Positions 1-9,069 of a DNA stretch of 64,000 nucleotides are shown in pieces. Made by a program: the position numbers and the translations under genes. The stretch comes from Bacillota bacterium. GTDB taxonomy: Bacteria; Bacillota; Clostridia; Christensenellales; Aristaeellaceae. The DNA is taken from the NCBI GenBank assembly GCA_023398575.1, contig JAEWSC010000064.1, positions 1-64,000 of the forward strand, read 5' to 3'. The notes below the pieces were generated by a model that did no database searches, was not told the DNA's origin, and saw only the letters and a list, made by a program, of their open reading frames with translations. Every line of letters begins with the position of its first letter. The stretch's first letter is position 1.

Positions 1-1077
1 CAGGTATTACAACCACTGGGCATTTCCTGCGGCCTTTTGCTTGGCGGCATGAAAGCGTCGGAAAGGCGGCAGGCGCTGGTTGCTATCCGGGATGGGATAT
101 GGCAGGTGGTGATTGGCACCCATGCGCTGATATCCGAGGGGGTGGCTTACAAGCGTTTGGGCTTGGTTGTAACAGATGAGCAGCACCGTTTTGGTGTGCG
201 TCAGCGATCAGCCCTTGCACAGAAAGCGGAGAATGGAGCAGGGGAACTGCCACCTAACGTGCTTGTCATGTCAGCGACACCCATACCGCGAACCTTGGCG
301 CTGATTCTTTACGGTGACCTGGATGTTTCAGTAGTGGATGAGCTTCCGCCTGGCCGTACGCCGGTAGTTACCCGCATTGTGCCGGAAGAAAAGCGCGATG
401 CCATGTATGGCTTTATCAAAAGCGAAGTCGCAAAAGGCCGCCAGGCTTACATTGTCTGCCCATTGGTAGAGGATAGTGAAGCACTGGCAGACGTAAAGGC
501 TGCCCAAAGCCATTATACCGAGTTGATTGCTGGCCCGTTGAAAGGCCTGCGGGTAGGGCTCACCTATGGTAAGCAGCCGCCTGTGGAAAAGGCAGAAGTG
601 CTTGCCGCCTTTTCAGCAGGGGATTTGCAAGTGCTTGTGGCCACAACAGTTATCGAGGTTGGAGTAAACGTTCCAAACGCCACCATCATGGTCATTGAGG
701 ATGCTCAGCGGTATGGCCTTTCTCAGTTGCATCAGCTGCGCGGCAGGGTAGGCCGTGGCAGCGTGGAAAGCTGGTGTTTTCTGCTGGCAGAAGCGAACGA
801 ACGGTTAAAGACGCTCACCTCAACCAATGACGGTTTCGAAATTGCGAAAAGGGACCTGCAGCTTCGTGGCCCGGGAGAATTCTTCGGTACCCGACAGCAC
901 GGAGCACCGGCACTGCCAGGCTTTAGTCTGGATGGAGATGTACTTTTGCTGGAAGAAACCCAGCGCTGCCTTCGCGAATTGCGCAACCAGAGTGAATACC
1001 GTGTGGAATGGGCCATGGTTCAGGCGCAAGCCCGGCAGGACTTCGCTCACAGGCTGAAGCAGGTGTCACTCAGTTGA
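1..1077 (+). CDS. recG: ATP-dependent DNA helicase RecG, C-terminal part (5' end outside window)
   Basis: RecG remodels stalled replication forks and Holliday junctions using ATP. The reading frame is open from base 1, so the N-terminal wedge domain and Walker A lie upstream of the window. Visible are the DEQH box (VVTDEQHRFGVRQR), motif III (VMSATPIPRTLAL), the second RecA-like domain with VATTVIEVGVNVPNA and the QLRGRVGRG motif, and the RecG C-terminal signature LQLRGPGEFFGTRQHG. The combination of DEQH and GEFFGTRQ is characteristic of RecG rather than PriA or Mfd. The gene ends at a TGA, and no clear terminator follows before the ppdK promoter. Confidence 0.96.
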   Translation, partial: QVLQPLGISCGLLLGGMKASERRQALVAIRDGIWQVVIGTHALISEGVAYKRLGLVVTDEQHRFGVRQRSALAQKAENGAGELPPNVLVMSATPIPRTLALILYGDLDVSVVDELPPGRTPVVTRIVPEEKRDAMYGFIKSEVAKGRQAYIVCPLVEDSEALADVKAAQSHYTELIAGPLKGLRVGLTYGKQPPVEKAEVLAAFSAGDLQVLVATTVIEVGVNVPNATIMVIEDAQRYGLSQLHQLRGRVGRGSVESWCFLLAEANERLKTLTSTNDGFEIAKRDLQLRGPGEFFGTRQHGAPALPGFSLDGDVLLLEETQRCLRELRNQSEYRVEWAMVQAQARQDFAHRLKQVSLS

Positions 1078-1107
1078 TATGATCAGGCAAAATTCCCTGG
1101 TATGATA

Positions 1108-1136
1108 TTGCCAAACTGGGAAAAAGATAGTATAAT
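1108..1136 (+). promoter_or_regulatory. SigmaA-type promoter of ppdK
   Basis: TTGCCA (1108-1113), a 17-base spacer and a perfect TATAAT (1131-1136). The predicted start near 1143 gives a leader of about 105 bases before the ppdK ATG. The leader holds two small inverted repeats (around 1165-1186 and 1200-1218) that match no riboswitch class I know. Confidence 0.75.
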
Positions 1137-1247
1137 CAATCGGATGTTTGAAGGACGAGCCTTGCATGCTTCTTTTTTGTATGCCTGATGCTTTATCCGC
1201 GACATGTGAAACATGCGCACTATAACATGGAGGAGGACCAAATAAAC

Positions 1248-3890
1248 ATGGCAAACAAGTATGTGTACCTGTTTAAAGAAGGCAACGCCGGCATGAAAAA
1301 CCTGCTGGGCGGCAAAGGTGCCAACCTTGCTGAAATGACCACCATCGGTCTGCCCGTTCCCCAGGGCTTTACCGTCACTACAGAGGCTTGCACCCGTTAC
1401 TATCAGGATGGCAAGCAAATCTCTGCTGAGATCGTGGATCAGATTTATGAAGCCCTTGCCAAGACCGAGGTAATTTGCGGCAAGAAGTTCGGCGATCTTA
1501 ACAATCCTTTCTTGGTTTCCGTACGTTCCGGTGCCCGCGCCTCCATGCCCGGCATGATGGATACCATTTTGAACCTGGGTCTCAACGATATCGCCGTTCA
1601 AGGCCTGGCCAACCAGACCGGTAACGAGCGGTTTGCTTATGACAGCTATCGCCGCTTCATCAACATGTTCTCCGACGTTGTGATGGAGATCAAGAAGAGC
1701 AAGTTCGAAGCCGCCTTGGATGCTGTGAAGGAAGAAAAAGGCGCCAAGTTCGACACCGATTTGACTGCTGAAGACCTGAAGGAAGTTGTCCGCCGCTTCA
1801 AGGCCATCTATCTGGCAGAAAAAGGCGAAGAATTCCCCCAGGAGCCCAAAGTACAGCTGATGGAGGCCATCAAGGCCGTGTTCCGTTCCTGGGACAACCC
1901 CCGTGCCATCTACTATCGCCGCATGAACGACATCCCCGGCGATTGGGGCACCGCCGTCAACGTGCAGAGCATGGTGTTCGGCAACATGGGCAATGACTCC
2001 GGCACCGGCGTTGCCTTCACCCGTAACCCCTCTACCGGCGAAAACAAGCTGTACGGCGAATACCTGATCAACGCGCAGGGCGAAGACGTGGTTGCCGGTA
2101 TCCGTACGCCCCAGCCCATCGCTACCTTGAAGGATGCGATGCCCGAAGTATACAACCAGTTTACCGGCATTGCCAACACGCTGGAAAAGCACTACCGCGA
2201 CATGCAGGATATGGAGTTTACCATTGAGCATGGCACACTCTACATGCTGCAGACCCGTAATGGCAAGCGCACCGCTGCCGCAGCCTTGAAGATCGCTGTT
2301 GACCTGGTAAACGAAGGCATGCTCACCACCGATGAAGCTGTTTTGAAGGTGGAGCCCAAGCAGTTGGATACACTGTTGCACCCCAACTTTGACACTGCTG
2401 CCCTCAAGAAGGCCGAAGTCATCGCCAAAGGTCTGCCTGCATCTCCCGGTGCTGCGGCCGGCTATGTATACTTCACCGCTGATGCCGCTGCCGAGGCTGG
2501 CCGTGCCGGCAAGGCCGTCATCCTGGTTCGTGAAGAGACGACTCCCGAAGACATCGAGGGTATGGATCTTTCCAAGGGCATTTTGACCGCCCGCGGCGGT
2601 ATGACCTCTCACGCTGCCGTTGTTGCTCGTGGCATGGGCCGCGCTGCTGTCGTAGGCTGCGGCGAACTGCACATCAAGGAATCCACAAAGACCCTGACTG
2701 TGAAGGGCCTTGTGTTCCATGAGGGTGATGCCCTGTCTTTGGACGGTTCCACCGGTAACGTGTACGCCGGTCTTATTCCCACCGTGGAAGCTGCTGTTTC
2801 CGGTGACTTCGCCACACTGATGAGGTGGGCTGATGCTGCCCGTACCCTGAAGGTGCGCACCAACGCCGACACCCCCCGCGACACCAAGCAGGCTGTGGAA
2901 TTCGGTGCTGAAGGTATCGGCCTGTGCCGTACCGAGCACATGTTCTTTGAAGCTGACCGTATCGCCGCAGTTCGCGAAATGATTCTGGCCGATACCGAAG
3001 AACAGCGCCGCGCTGCTCTTGACAAGATCCTGCCTATGCAGCAGGGTGACTTCGAGGCCATGTACAAGGCTCTGGAAGGCCGTCCGATGACGATTCGTTA
3101 TCTGGATCCGCCGCTCCATGAGTTCCTGCCCCAGAAGTCTATGACCGAAGAAATCGCTGCCCTGGCCAAGGAACTGAACACCACCAGCGAAAAGATCATC
3201 AACAAGATCGACGCGCTGCATGAGTTCAACCCCATGATGGGCCATCGTGGCTGCCGTCTGGCTGTCACCTTCCCCGAAATCGCTGAAATGCAGACCCGTG
3301 CGGTTTTGCAGGCAGCCTTGAAGGTCAAGAAGGAGACCGGTCTTGACATCGTACCTGAAATCATGATCCCGCTGGTTGGCGCCAAGAAGGAATTGGCCTT
3401 CGTCAAGCAGATCGTCATCGATACCGCCAAGAAGGTATTTGCCGAAGCTGGCGAAGAACTCCACTACCACATCGGCACCATGATCGAAATTCCCCGCGCT
3501 GCTGTGATCGCTGATCAGATCGCTGAAGAAGCAGAATTCTTCTCCTTTGGCACCAACGACCTGACCCAGATGACCTTCGGCTTCAGCCGCGACGACGCTG
3601 GCAAGTTCCTGGATTCCTACTATGCCAACAAAATCTTTGAGAACGATCCCTTTGCCCGCCTGGACCAGGAAGGCGTTGGCGAATTGGTGAAGCTCTCCGT
3701 CAAGCTGGGCAAGCAAGCTCGCCCCGACATCAAGCTGGGCATCTGCGGCGAGCATGGCGGCGATCCTTCCTCCATCAAGTTCTGCCACAATGTTGGCCTG
3801 AACTACGTGTCCTGCTCTCCCTTCCGTGTACCGATCGCAAGGCTTGCGGCGGCTCATGCGGCTATCGAAGAAAAGATGAGCAAGAAGTAA
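1248..3890 (+). CDS. ppdK: Pyruvate, phosphate dikinase
   Basis: Interconverts pyruvate + ATP + Pi and PEP + AMP + PPi in the cytoplasm; in anaerobes it often runs PPi-linked glycolysis. The 880-residue length fits the family. Order: N-terminal ATP-grasp domain (LLGGKGANLAEM near residue 20), swivelling phosphohistidine domain with GGMTSHAAVVARGMG (His455, the same number as in the Clostridium symbiosum enzyme), and C-terminal TIM barrel with ICGEHGGDP (Cys833 as acid/base). I chose ATG 1248 because AGGAGG at 1231-1236 is well spaced; a longer in-frame start at 1188 would add 20 unrelated residues. Codons are strongly C-ending (CGC, ATC, AAG), unlike the neighbours, which suggests very high expression. 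Monocistronic, with its own promoter and terminator. Confidence 0.98.
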   Translation: MANKYVYLFKEGNAGMKNLLGGKGANLAEMTTIGLPVPQGFTVTTEACTRYYQDGKQISAEIVDQIYEALAKTEVICGKKFGDLNNPFLVSVRSGARASMPGMMDTILNLGLNDIAVQGLANQTGNERFAYDSYRRFINMFSDVVMEIKKSKFEAALDAVKEEKGAKFDTDLTAEDLKEVVRRFKAIYLAEKGEEFPQEPKVQLMEAIKAVFRSWDNPRAIYYRRMNDIPGDWGTAVNVQSMVFGNMGNDSGTGVAFTRNPSTGENKLYGEYLINAQGEDVVAGIRTPQPIATLKDAMPEVYNQFTGIANTLEKHYRDMQDMEFTIEHGTLYMLQTRNGKRTAAAALKIAVDLVNEGMLTTDEAVLKVEPKQLDTLLHPNFDTAALKKAEVIAKGLPASPGAAAGYVYFTADAAAEAGRAGKAVILVREETTPEDIEGMDLSKGILTARGGMTSHAAVVARGMGRAAVVGCGELHIKESTKTLTVKGLVFHEGDALSLDGSTGNVYAGLIPTVEAAVSGDFATLMRWADAARTLKVRTNADTPRDTKQAVEFGAEGIGLCRTEHMFFEADRIAAVREMILADTEEQRRAALDKILPMQQGDFEAMYKALEGRPMTIRYLDPPLHEFLPQKSMTEEIAALAKELNTTSEKIINKIDALHEFNPMMGHRGCRLAVTFPEIAEMQTRAVLQAALKVKKETGLDIVPEIMIPLVGAKKELAFVKQIVIDTAKKVFAEAGEELHYHIGTMIEIPRAAVIADQIAEEAEFFSFGTNDLTQMTFGFSRDDAGKFLDSYYANKIFENDPFARLDQEGVGELVKLSVKLGKQARPDIKLGICGEHGGDPSSIKFCHNVGLNYVSCSPFRVPIARLAAAHAAIEEKMSKK

Positions 3891-3907
3891 TTTCATACGG
3901 TTCCAAG

Positions 3908-3939
3908 GCAGGGGCGCTTTATCGCGCTCCTGCTTTTTT
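3908..3939 (+). terminator. Rho-independent terminator of ppdK
   Basis: A 10-bp stem (GCAGGGGCGC with GCGCTCCTGC, one G-T pair), a 6-base loop and a run of six T, starting 18 bases after the ppdK stop. Confidence 0.9.
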
Positions 3940-4042
3940 GTACCATAAGAAAAAAGTAAATGAATCATATTGACAGACAAAAGAACTTGCAGCAGAATAC
4001 AATGGTAACAAATTAACAATAAATCCCACGATTTGAGGTTGC

Positions 4043-4918
4043 ATGAATAGTGTATTGATTGCCTATTATTCGGGAACGGGCGGCACGGCCATGGCAGCAA
4101 AGCATTTTGCGCAGGCATTTGAGAAGAAGGGCTTACATGTAATAACACGGCAAATTCGTGCGGGAAATCTGCCTGACATGAAAAAGTGTGATATGCTGCT
4201 ATTGCTTTTTCCAGTGTATGCTCTGAATGCGCCCAAAGGAGTCTATCAATGGCTTCAAAAGCTGCCCATGTCTAAAGATACCTGGGCGGCTGTAATTTCT
4301 GTTTCAGGTGGAGGAGAGATTTCACCAAATACCGCGTGCAGGGTAGGCTCAATACGACGGCTCGAGAATAAAGGCTGCAATGTCTATTATGAGAACATGC
4401 TTATAATGCCATCTAATTTTATTTACGGCTACGAGCACCCACTGTCGGAGTTGCTTGTACAAGTATTGCCGCATAAAGTTTCTCTGATGGCAGATGATTT
4501 GTACAATAAGGTGATGCGAAGAACCAGACCATTGCCGATAGACAGACTACTCACAACGTTATGCGTTCCGGAAAGGCTGTTTGCAGGCTTATATGGCCGG
4601 TTTCATACTGTAGGTTCCACATGCAATGCATGCGGATGGTGCGTTCGCAATTGCCCTGCAGATAATATTCAAATGAAGGATGGCAAGCCTACTTTCTTGT
4701 TTAGATGTCAAATATGCATGAATTGCCTGTACTTTTGCCCAAAGAAAGCAATTACACCGGGATTAATTAAAAAAATAGTGTTGGAAGAAGGATATCCAAT
4801 CAATCAATGGAAGGACGCTAAGGTTGATTTGGAAAATTCACAATTGGATGAGTTAACAAATGGCTATGCGATGAGTGGTGTAAGGGCATATCTTCAGTCG
4901 GCAAAAAAATGCATGTAA
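4043..4918 (+). CDS. EFR1-type flavodoxin/ferredoxin fusion protein
   Basis: Probable cytoplasmic electron carrier of 291 residues. The N-terminal half is flavodoxin-like, with the FMN-phosphate loop YYSGTGGTAMAA (about 9-20) and LLLFPVYALNAPKG. The C-terminal part carries two 4Fe-4S motifs of the CxxCxxCxxxCP type: CNACGWCVRNCP and CQICMNCLYFCP (about 195-235). This order is that of the EFR1 family found across Clostridia; its partners are mostly unknown. The start ATG has only a weak GAGGTT upstream. It sits alone between ppdK and an exported deacetylase, so context does not name a pathway. Confidence 0.88.
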   Translation: MNSVLIAYYSGTGGTAMAAKHFAQAFEKKGLHVITRQIRAGNLPDMKKCDMLLLLFPVYALNAPKGVYQWLQKLPMSKDTWAAVISVSGGGEISPNTACRVGSIRRLENKGCNVYYENMLIMPSNFIYGYEHPLSELLVQVLPHKVSLMADDLYNKVMRRTRPLPIDRLLTTLCVPERLFAGLYGRFHTVGSTCNACGWCVRNCPADNIQMKDGKPTFLFRCQICMNCLYFCPKKAITPGLIKKIVLEEGYPINQWKDAKVDLENSQLDELTNGYAMSGVRAYLQSAKKCM

Positions 4919-5032
4919 TGATAAGGGTATGCTGATAGTTGATTCCTTTTTGGGCAGCACCTGTAACACATAAGTTCCTTTTGACGCGGTAAAATAGCCT
5001 CGTACTATTCTGCGGCATCTAAAGGAGCAGTC

Positions 5033-5908
5033 ATGATTCAAAGGCATATAAAGGCGGCAGTTTTGCTGGTAATGTTATTCACTTTCTCCTTTCTGCTTCC
5101 CATAGACCATATGCATCCAATTGAAACAGCAATGGACAGCATTACGCAAAAAAGCGTCAAGCTGCCCATTATTATGTATCATAGTATTCTGAATGATCCA
5201 AAGAAGCGGGATGTATATGTTACTACCGCTGAATCATTCAAAAAAGATCTGAAGTATTTAAAGGATAATGGGTTTGAGACTGTGGTTGTTCAAGATCTGA
5301 TTAATTATGTTAACGGCGTGAACACTCTGCCGCAAAAACCTGTGATGATTACTTTTGACGACGGTCACTATAATAATTTGTTTTACGCATTACCCATACT
5401 GGAAGAAATAGATATGAAAGCGGTTATCTCTATTGTGGGAAAGTATGCGGATGCATTCAGCATAAACCCTGATCCTAATCCCAACTATGCTTACCTTTCC
5501 TGGGATGAGATTAAGCAATTAAAAGATAGCGGTCGATTTGAGGTTCAAAACCATTCCTACTCCATGCATACCATAGGCGATAGGCTGGGAAGCCGGCGTA
5601 GAAACGGAGAATCGGAGGCATCCTATTGCTTGATGTTCAACGAAGATGCCTTAAAACAGCAAATGCTTTTGCAAGAAAACTGCGGTATTACGCCTACCGC
5701 ATATGTATATCCTTTTGGGCTGGTATGCCCGGAAGCTCAAGATTGTTTAAAGCAGATGGAATTTTCAGCATCAATGACATGCAATGAGAGAATTAACCTT
5801 ATACAGGCGGGGAACCCGGATTCAATTTTTGACCTTGGCCGATTCAACCGTTCGGGCACGCTTACGACGGGTGCATTTATGAAAAAACTATTCAAGCAGC
5901 TTCGTTGA
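5033..5908 (+). CDS. Exported polysaccharide deacetylase family protein (NodB fold)
   Basis: Predicted metal-dependent N- or O-deacetylase acting on cell-wall or extracellular polysaccharide. An N-terminal hydrophobic segment (about 8-24) acts as signal or anchor. NodB motif 1 is TFDDGH, supplying the metal Asp and the catalytic Asp. Motif 2 is NHSYSMHT, whose two His are five apart, a variant seen in several Firmicute members instead of the usual four. Later come AYVYPFG and the C-terminal FDLGRFNRSG. Length 291 residues is normal for a single-domain enzyme. The start has a strong AAAGGAG at 5021-5027. The substrate cannot be read from the sequence. Confidence 0.87.
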   Translation: MIQRHIKAAVLLVMLFTFSFLLPIDHMHPIETAMDSITQKSVKLPIIMYHSILNDPKKRDVYVTTAESFKKDLKYLKDNGFETVVVQDLINYVNGVNTLPQKPVMITFDDGHYNNLFYALPILEEIDMKAVISIVGKYADAFSINPDPNPNYAYLSWDEIKQLKDSGRFEVQNHSYSMHTIGDRLGSRRRNGESEASYCLMFNEDALKQQMLLQENCGITPTAYVYPFGLVCPEAQDCLKQMEFSASMTCNERINLIQAGNPDSIFDLGRFNRSGTLTTGAFMKKLFKQLR

Positions 5909-6045
5909 AGTATAGAAATTCCACTGATCTTCTGGTCTACATAGTTGTTACATTAAATATCAAATTACAAATAGGAAATTCTGTTAATTATGGCGAACTA
6001 TACATTTGTGAAAGTAATGCATCACATAAGAAAAGGAGTTGCCTT

Positions 6046-8340
6046 ATGATGAAAAAAGTCCTTGCCATTTTAATTGTTCTTACCTTAATGGTAAGCTTAC
6101 TAACGAGCGCATTGGCTGCACCGGGGGATGCTGTTCTTTTTCAGCAAGTTGATAACGAATTCAATGACAGTAGGGTTGTATCTCTGACGGCAATCGAAGA
6201 TACATTGTATTTACTGACGTATAACGGTCTGTATGTCTGGAAGGCAGGCGATACAGAGCCAAAGCTGCTATCGGACAAGGTTATTCCACAGTATGCTTCG
6301 GGCCAGTGGGAAGAATTGTCTAAGGAGGAGCAGGAGCAATTTGAAAATAGTGCCTCTGTGCTGCTTTCCAGTGAGGGGAAATTGTACGGTCTCAACACTA
6401 TAAAGGGCAGCCTGATACAGCTTGACGTAACTACCAATGGGATAAATATCAGTGAAGCCGCGCAGCTTGACTGGAAAGATATGTTCATCAAGGAAGCAGA
6501 TTATTCATACGGACGGCAAATTTATGGAGCGGTGCTTTTGCCCGGAAGCTTATATCTGTTGGTGCAGCAGCTCAATGACAGTTGGAATGATTATGACCTG
6601 CTTTCTTTTGATTTGAACGGCGGTTCCTATACGAAGGTAACTGCTCCAAACGTGCATTCTATTGCCGCATATCAGAACAATCAACTTCTGTGTAATGTAT
6701 ACGACTGGGATAATATGTTTACCAGCAGCGGAGAAAGGATATATCCAGCACTGTCGGTGTTGGATGTTACGACATCTGCCATAACAAAGTTGGCCGATTT
6801 CCCCGCTGATCAGGTGGGTGGCTTGGCGTATGATGCCGCCAACGGTACGGCATATGCATTGGGTAGGGGAGAATTGTACGCTTATAAGTCAGGTGGAACG
6901 TTTGAATCAGTAGCATATATGCCGGTCGATTACCCGGGTGATCAGATACCCTCAGCTGTTTTATCCAGTGGACTATACGCTGCCATGCCCGATAATGGTT
7001 CCGTATATGTCCGTAATACAGATCCCGCGTTGAAATCCGCAAGGGTATTACGCATTGCGGGTGGCTATTCTGATGAAACAACAAAGGCATTTCAGGCAAA
7101 TCATCCGGATATTCCTGTGGTATTTTCGGAAAACAGTTCCTTTAGCGCTGAGCAGATTTCGCAGGATATGGTATCAGCAACAAACAGTGCAGACATCTAT
7201 GCGCTCAGCTTATCTTACGGAGGGTTTAACTCACTGCGTGATAAGGGTTATATAACTGATTTGAGTGAAAGCGCCATTTTGACTGATGCCGTATCTAAGA
7301 TGTATCCGCAGTATGTTAAAGCAATTTATAGCGATGGTAAGCTTATCGCCTTTCCATATCAGTTTTACAGCAACGCGATGGGGTACGCTCCTGATATTTT
7401 AAAGGAAATTGGCGTAGAAGAACCACCCAAAACCATTGCGGAGTTGATAGACCTGTATGTGGAATGGGTGGAGAACTATAGTACGGAGTACGGAAACTAT
7501 ACGCTGTTGGATAGCATATACAATATCCGCATGGAATTAGTCAATACTGTTCTGATGAGCTACTTCTCCCATTATGCCAGAATAGGGGAAGAACTTAAAT
7601 TCGATACGCCGCTGTTCAAGTCGCTGCTTCAAAAAATTGATGAAGCCGTGCCGATGCTGGAGGAATTGAATCCCTCTGAAGATGAACAGCAGGGGTCGAC
7701 AGTGACATATTCCAGCGATGGAACCGCCAAGCCCACGTCGCTGTTTACAGGCTATCTCACCATCAATCCGCAGCAGTACAATGATAATAGAGGATATGAG
7801 CCATTGCTGCTGGCTTTGGATGATGGGATGGATCCATCCTTCTTTGCCCAGATTCAGGTATATATCATCAATCCTAATTCCAAAAATAAAGATCTGGCGA
7901 TGACGTATTTGGAGTATCTGGCGCAGAACATGCCCAAAGATATGGCTATCACGTTGAGTCCGGAAGCAAACGCCCCTGTGGAAAGCCCTGAATACGCGAA
8001 ATCGATAGAGCGGGTAAAAAAGCAACTGGATGAACTGAACGAGCAGATAAAGACTGCAAAGCCGGAAGATCAAAAAATGCTGGAGGAGAACAAAAAAGGT
8101 CTTGAGGAATATATTTCCTGGCAAGAAGCGAACCGTTATATGATTTCGGAAAGCATGATTGCTCAGTATCGTTCCTTGGTACCCTATATTTGCGTAGACA
8201 CGCAAAACCTTGATTTTTTAACCAGTTCACCCGAAGCAACATCGCTTTTGCAGCGCTTTTTGCAAGGCGAAATGGATACACAGCAATTTGTGAAGGAATA
8301 CGATCGAAAACTGCAAATGATGCGTATGGAAAATAACTAA
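6046..8340 (+). CDS. Exported solute-binding protein (family 1) with N-terminal propeller-like domain
   Basis: A 764-residue secreted protein. A signal peptide (MMKKVLAILIVLTLMVS..., likely cut after ALA) lacks a lipobox Cys, so it is probably released or retained by other means. Residues about 35-330 repeat short beta-rich units such as DTLYLLTYNGLYVWKAGD, GKLYGLNTIKGSLIQL and GTAYALGRGELYAYKSGG, as in a beta-propeller. From about 335 a family 1 solute-binding fold begins (VLRIAGGYSDETTKAFQANHPDIPV, DIYALSLSYGGFNSLRDKGYITDLS, GKLIAFPYQFYSNAMGY). A charged helical stretch, VKKQLDELNEQIK, lies near residue 660. I chose ATG 6046 for the AAAGGAG at 6032-6038 and the signal peptide. No permease or ATPase genes adjoin, so it may sense rather than transport. 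Confidence 0.72.
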   Translation: MMKKVLAILIVLTLMVSLLTSALAAPGDAVLFQQVDNEFNDSRVVSLTAIEDTLYLLTYNGLYVWKAGDTEPKLLSDKVIPQYASGQWEELSKEEQEQFENSASVLLSSEGKLYGLNTIKGSLIQLDVTTNGINISEAAQLDWKDMFIKEADYSYGRQIYGAVLLPGSLYLLVQQLNDSWNDYDLLSFDLNGGSYTKVTAPNVHSIAAYQNNQLLCNVYDWDNMFTSSGERIYPALSVLDVTTSAITKLADFPADQVGGLAYDAANGTAYALGRGELYAYKSGGTFESVAYMPVDYPGDQIPSAVLSSGLYAAMPDNGSVYVRNTDPALKSARVLRIAGGYSDETTKAFQANHPDIPVVFSENSSFSAEQISQDMVSATNSADIYALSLSYGGFNSLRDKGYITDLSESAILTDAVSKMYPQYVKAIYSDGKLIAFPYQFYSNAMGYAPDILKEIGVEEPPKTIAELIDLYVEWVENYSTEYGNYTLLDSIYNIRMELVNTVLMSYFSHYARIGEELKFDTPLFKSLLQKIDEAVPMLEELNPSEDEQQGSTVTYSSDGTAKPTSLFTGYLTINPQQYNDNRGYEPLLLALDDGMDPSFFAQIQVYIINPNSKNKDLAMTYLEYLAQNMPKDMAITLSPEANAPVESPEYAKSIERVKKQLDELNEQIKTAKPEDQKMLEENKKGLEEYISWQEANRYMISESMIAQYRSLVPYICVDTQNLDFLTSSPEATSLLQRFLQGEMDTQQFVKEYDRKLQMMRMENN

Positions 8341-8388
8341 AAGACTGCTTATGATATAGGGAAGTAAGTCCTTCTTTAAAAACGGTAC

Positions 8389-8424
8389 AAACGCCACTTT
8401 TCAATCGCTGAAAAGTGGCGTTTT
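8389..8424 (+). terminator. Rho-independent terminator (symmetric)
   Basis: A 15-bp stem, AAACGCCACTTTTCA with TGAAAAGTGGCGTTT, and a 5-base loop, with T on one side and A on the other so it can work in both directions. It lies about 50 bases after the preceding stop. From here to 8614 I see no supportable gene: one 74-codon frame overlaps the next terminator and has no ribosome binding site. Confidence 0.88.
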
Positions 8425-8614
8425 ACAAAAAAAGCAGACTTGAACAGCTATATCAGCCTTACCAATGTGCAAGGAAAAGGGGATGCGCAACGATATGTAT
8501 GGGGTATAGGCTTTCTGGTTCTTATGTCAAAAGAAAAAATAGTTCTCTTCAGCTTAACGATTGATATTTTTTCGTCTGAGTTTTTCATACAGCCTGCTTG
8601 TGCTTTGCGGATAA

Positions 8615-8646
8615 AGTCAAACCCACCGGCTTTTCGCCGGTGGGTT
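8615..8646 (-). terminator. Terminator of the Dabb gene
   Basis: An 11-bp perfect stem (AACCCACCGGC with GCCGGTGGGTT, loop of five) just beyond the stop of the minus-strand gene. The T-tract on the minus strand is short (TTTGACTTT). Confidence 0.75.
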
Positions 8647-8651
8647 AATCT

Positions 8652-8942
8652 TTATTCCATATAATAATCCGCGCTTACAGAGCTTTCCCGCACGGCGTGC
8701 ATATACGCCTGCACCGGCAGATGAACTGGATGGGTGCGGTAGCGTTCCAGCGATTCCATAGAATCGAACACAGTTGTTAAGCATAGGTCGCAGGATCGGC
8801 TGCTATAAAGAACGTCGATGCCGACCTCCAAGGAGATCATGCCTTCGATTTTACCGGTCATGGATTGAAGCTTCTGTGCCGCTTCTTCAATATTTTGGGA
8901 AGATTTGTCTTTCAGCCAGAACATAACGATATGGCGTACCAT
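8652..8942 (-). CDS. Dabb family (stress-response A/B barrel) protein
   Basis: A 96-residue dimeric alpha/beta-barrel domain protein. Family marks are the start MVRHIVMFWLKD, the central IEGMISLEVGID, the CLTTVFDSMESLERYRTHP stretch with the conserved HP, and a C-terminal SVSADYY. Family members include plant stress proteins and polyketide cyclase-like enzymes, but most bacterial stand-alone copies are uncharacterised. The start has AAAGGAGA immediately upstream on the minus strand. It shares an overlapping divergent promoter with galT. Confidence 0.9.
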   Translation of the reverse strand: MVRHIVMFWLKDKSSQNIEEAAQKLQSMTGKIEGMISLEVGIDVLYSSRSCDLCLTTVFDSMESLERYRTHPVHLPVQAYMHAVRESSVSADYYME

Positions 8943-8975
8943 ATTTTTCTCCTTTGCGATTTGCAGCTGTGCGCA

Positions 8976-9026
8976 TTGACACCTGCCGGATATCTACATT
9001 ATAATGCAGACTGACCATAGTGGCAA
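8976..9026. promoter_or_regulatory. Symmetric divergent promoter between Dabb gene and galT
   Basis: The palindrome ATTATAAT (8998-9005) gives a TATAAT on each strand. Plus strand: TTGACA (8976-8981), 18 bases, TATAAT (9000-9005), reading to galT. Minus strand: TTGCCA (9021-9026 reversed), 17 bases, TATAAT (8998-9003 reversed), reading to the Dabb gene. The two -10 elements overlap by four bases. Confidence 0.8.
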
Positions 9027-9069
9027 TGCGGCTTGAGGGTAAACGCTTAATGGAAATGGGGATAAACAC

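Noticed and set aside
3970..4003. TTGACA ... TACAAT as a promoter of the EFR1 gene
   Set aside because: The spacing is 22 bases, too long for SigmaA, so it was not listed as a promoter.
1083..4148. A stop-free minus-strand frame of 1021 codons opposite ppdK
   Set aside because: It mirrors the codon bias of ppdK, has no recognisable domain, and runs into the promoters and terminators of neighbouring genes. PPDK on the plus strand has all catalytic residues.
8440..8664. A 74-codon plus-strand frame between two terminators
   Set aside because: No ribosome binding site, no family resemblance, and it runs through the Dabb terminator and the end of that gene.
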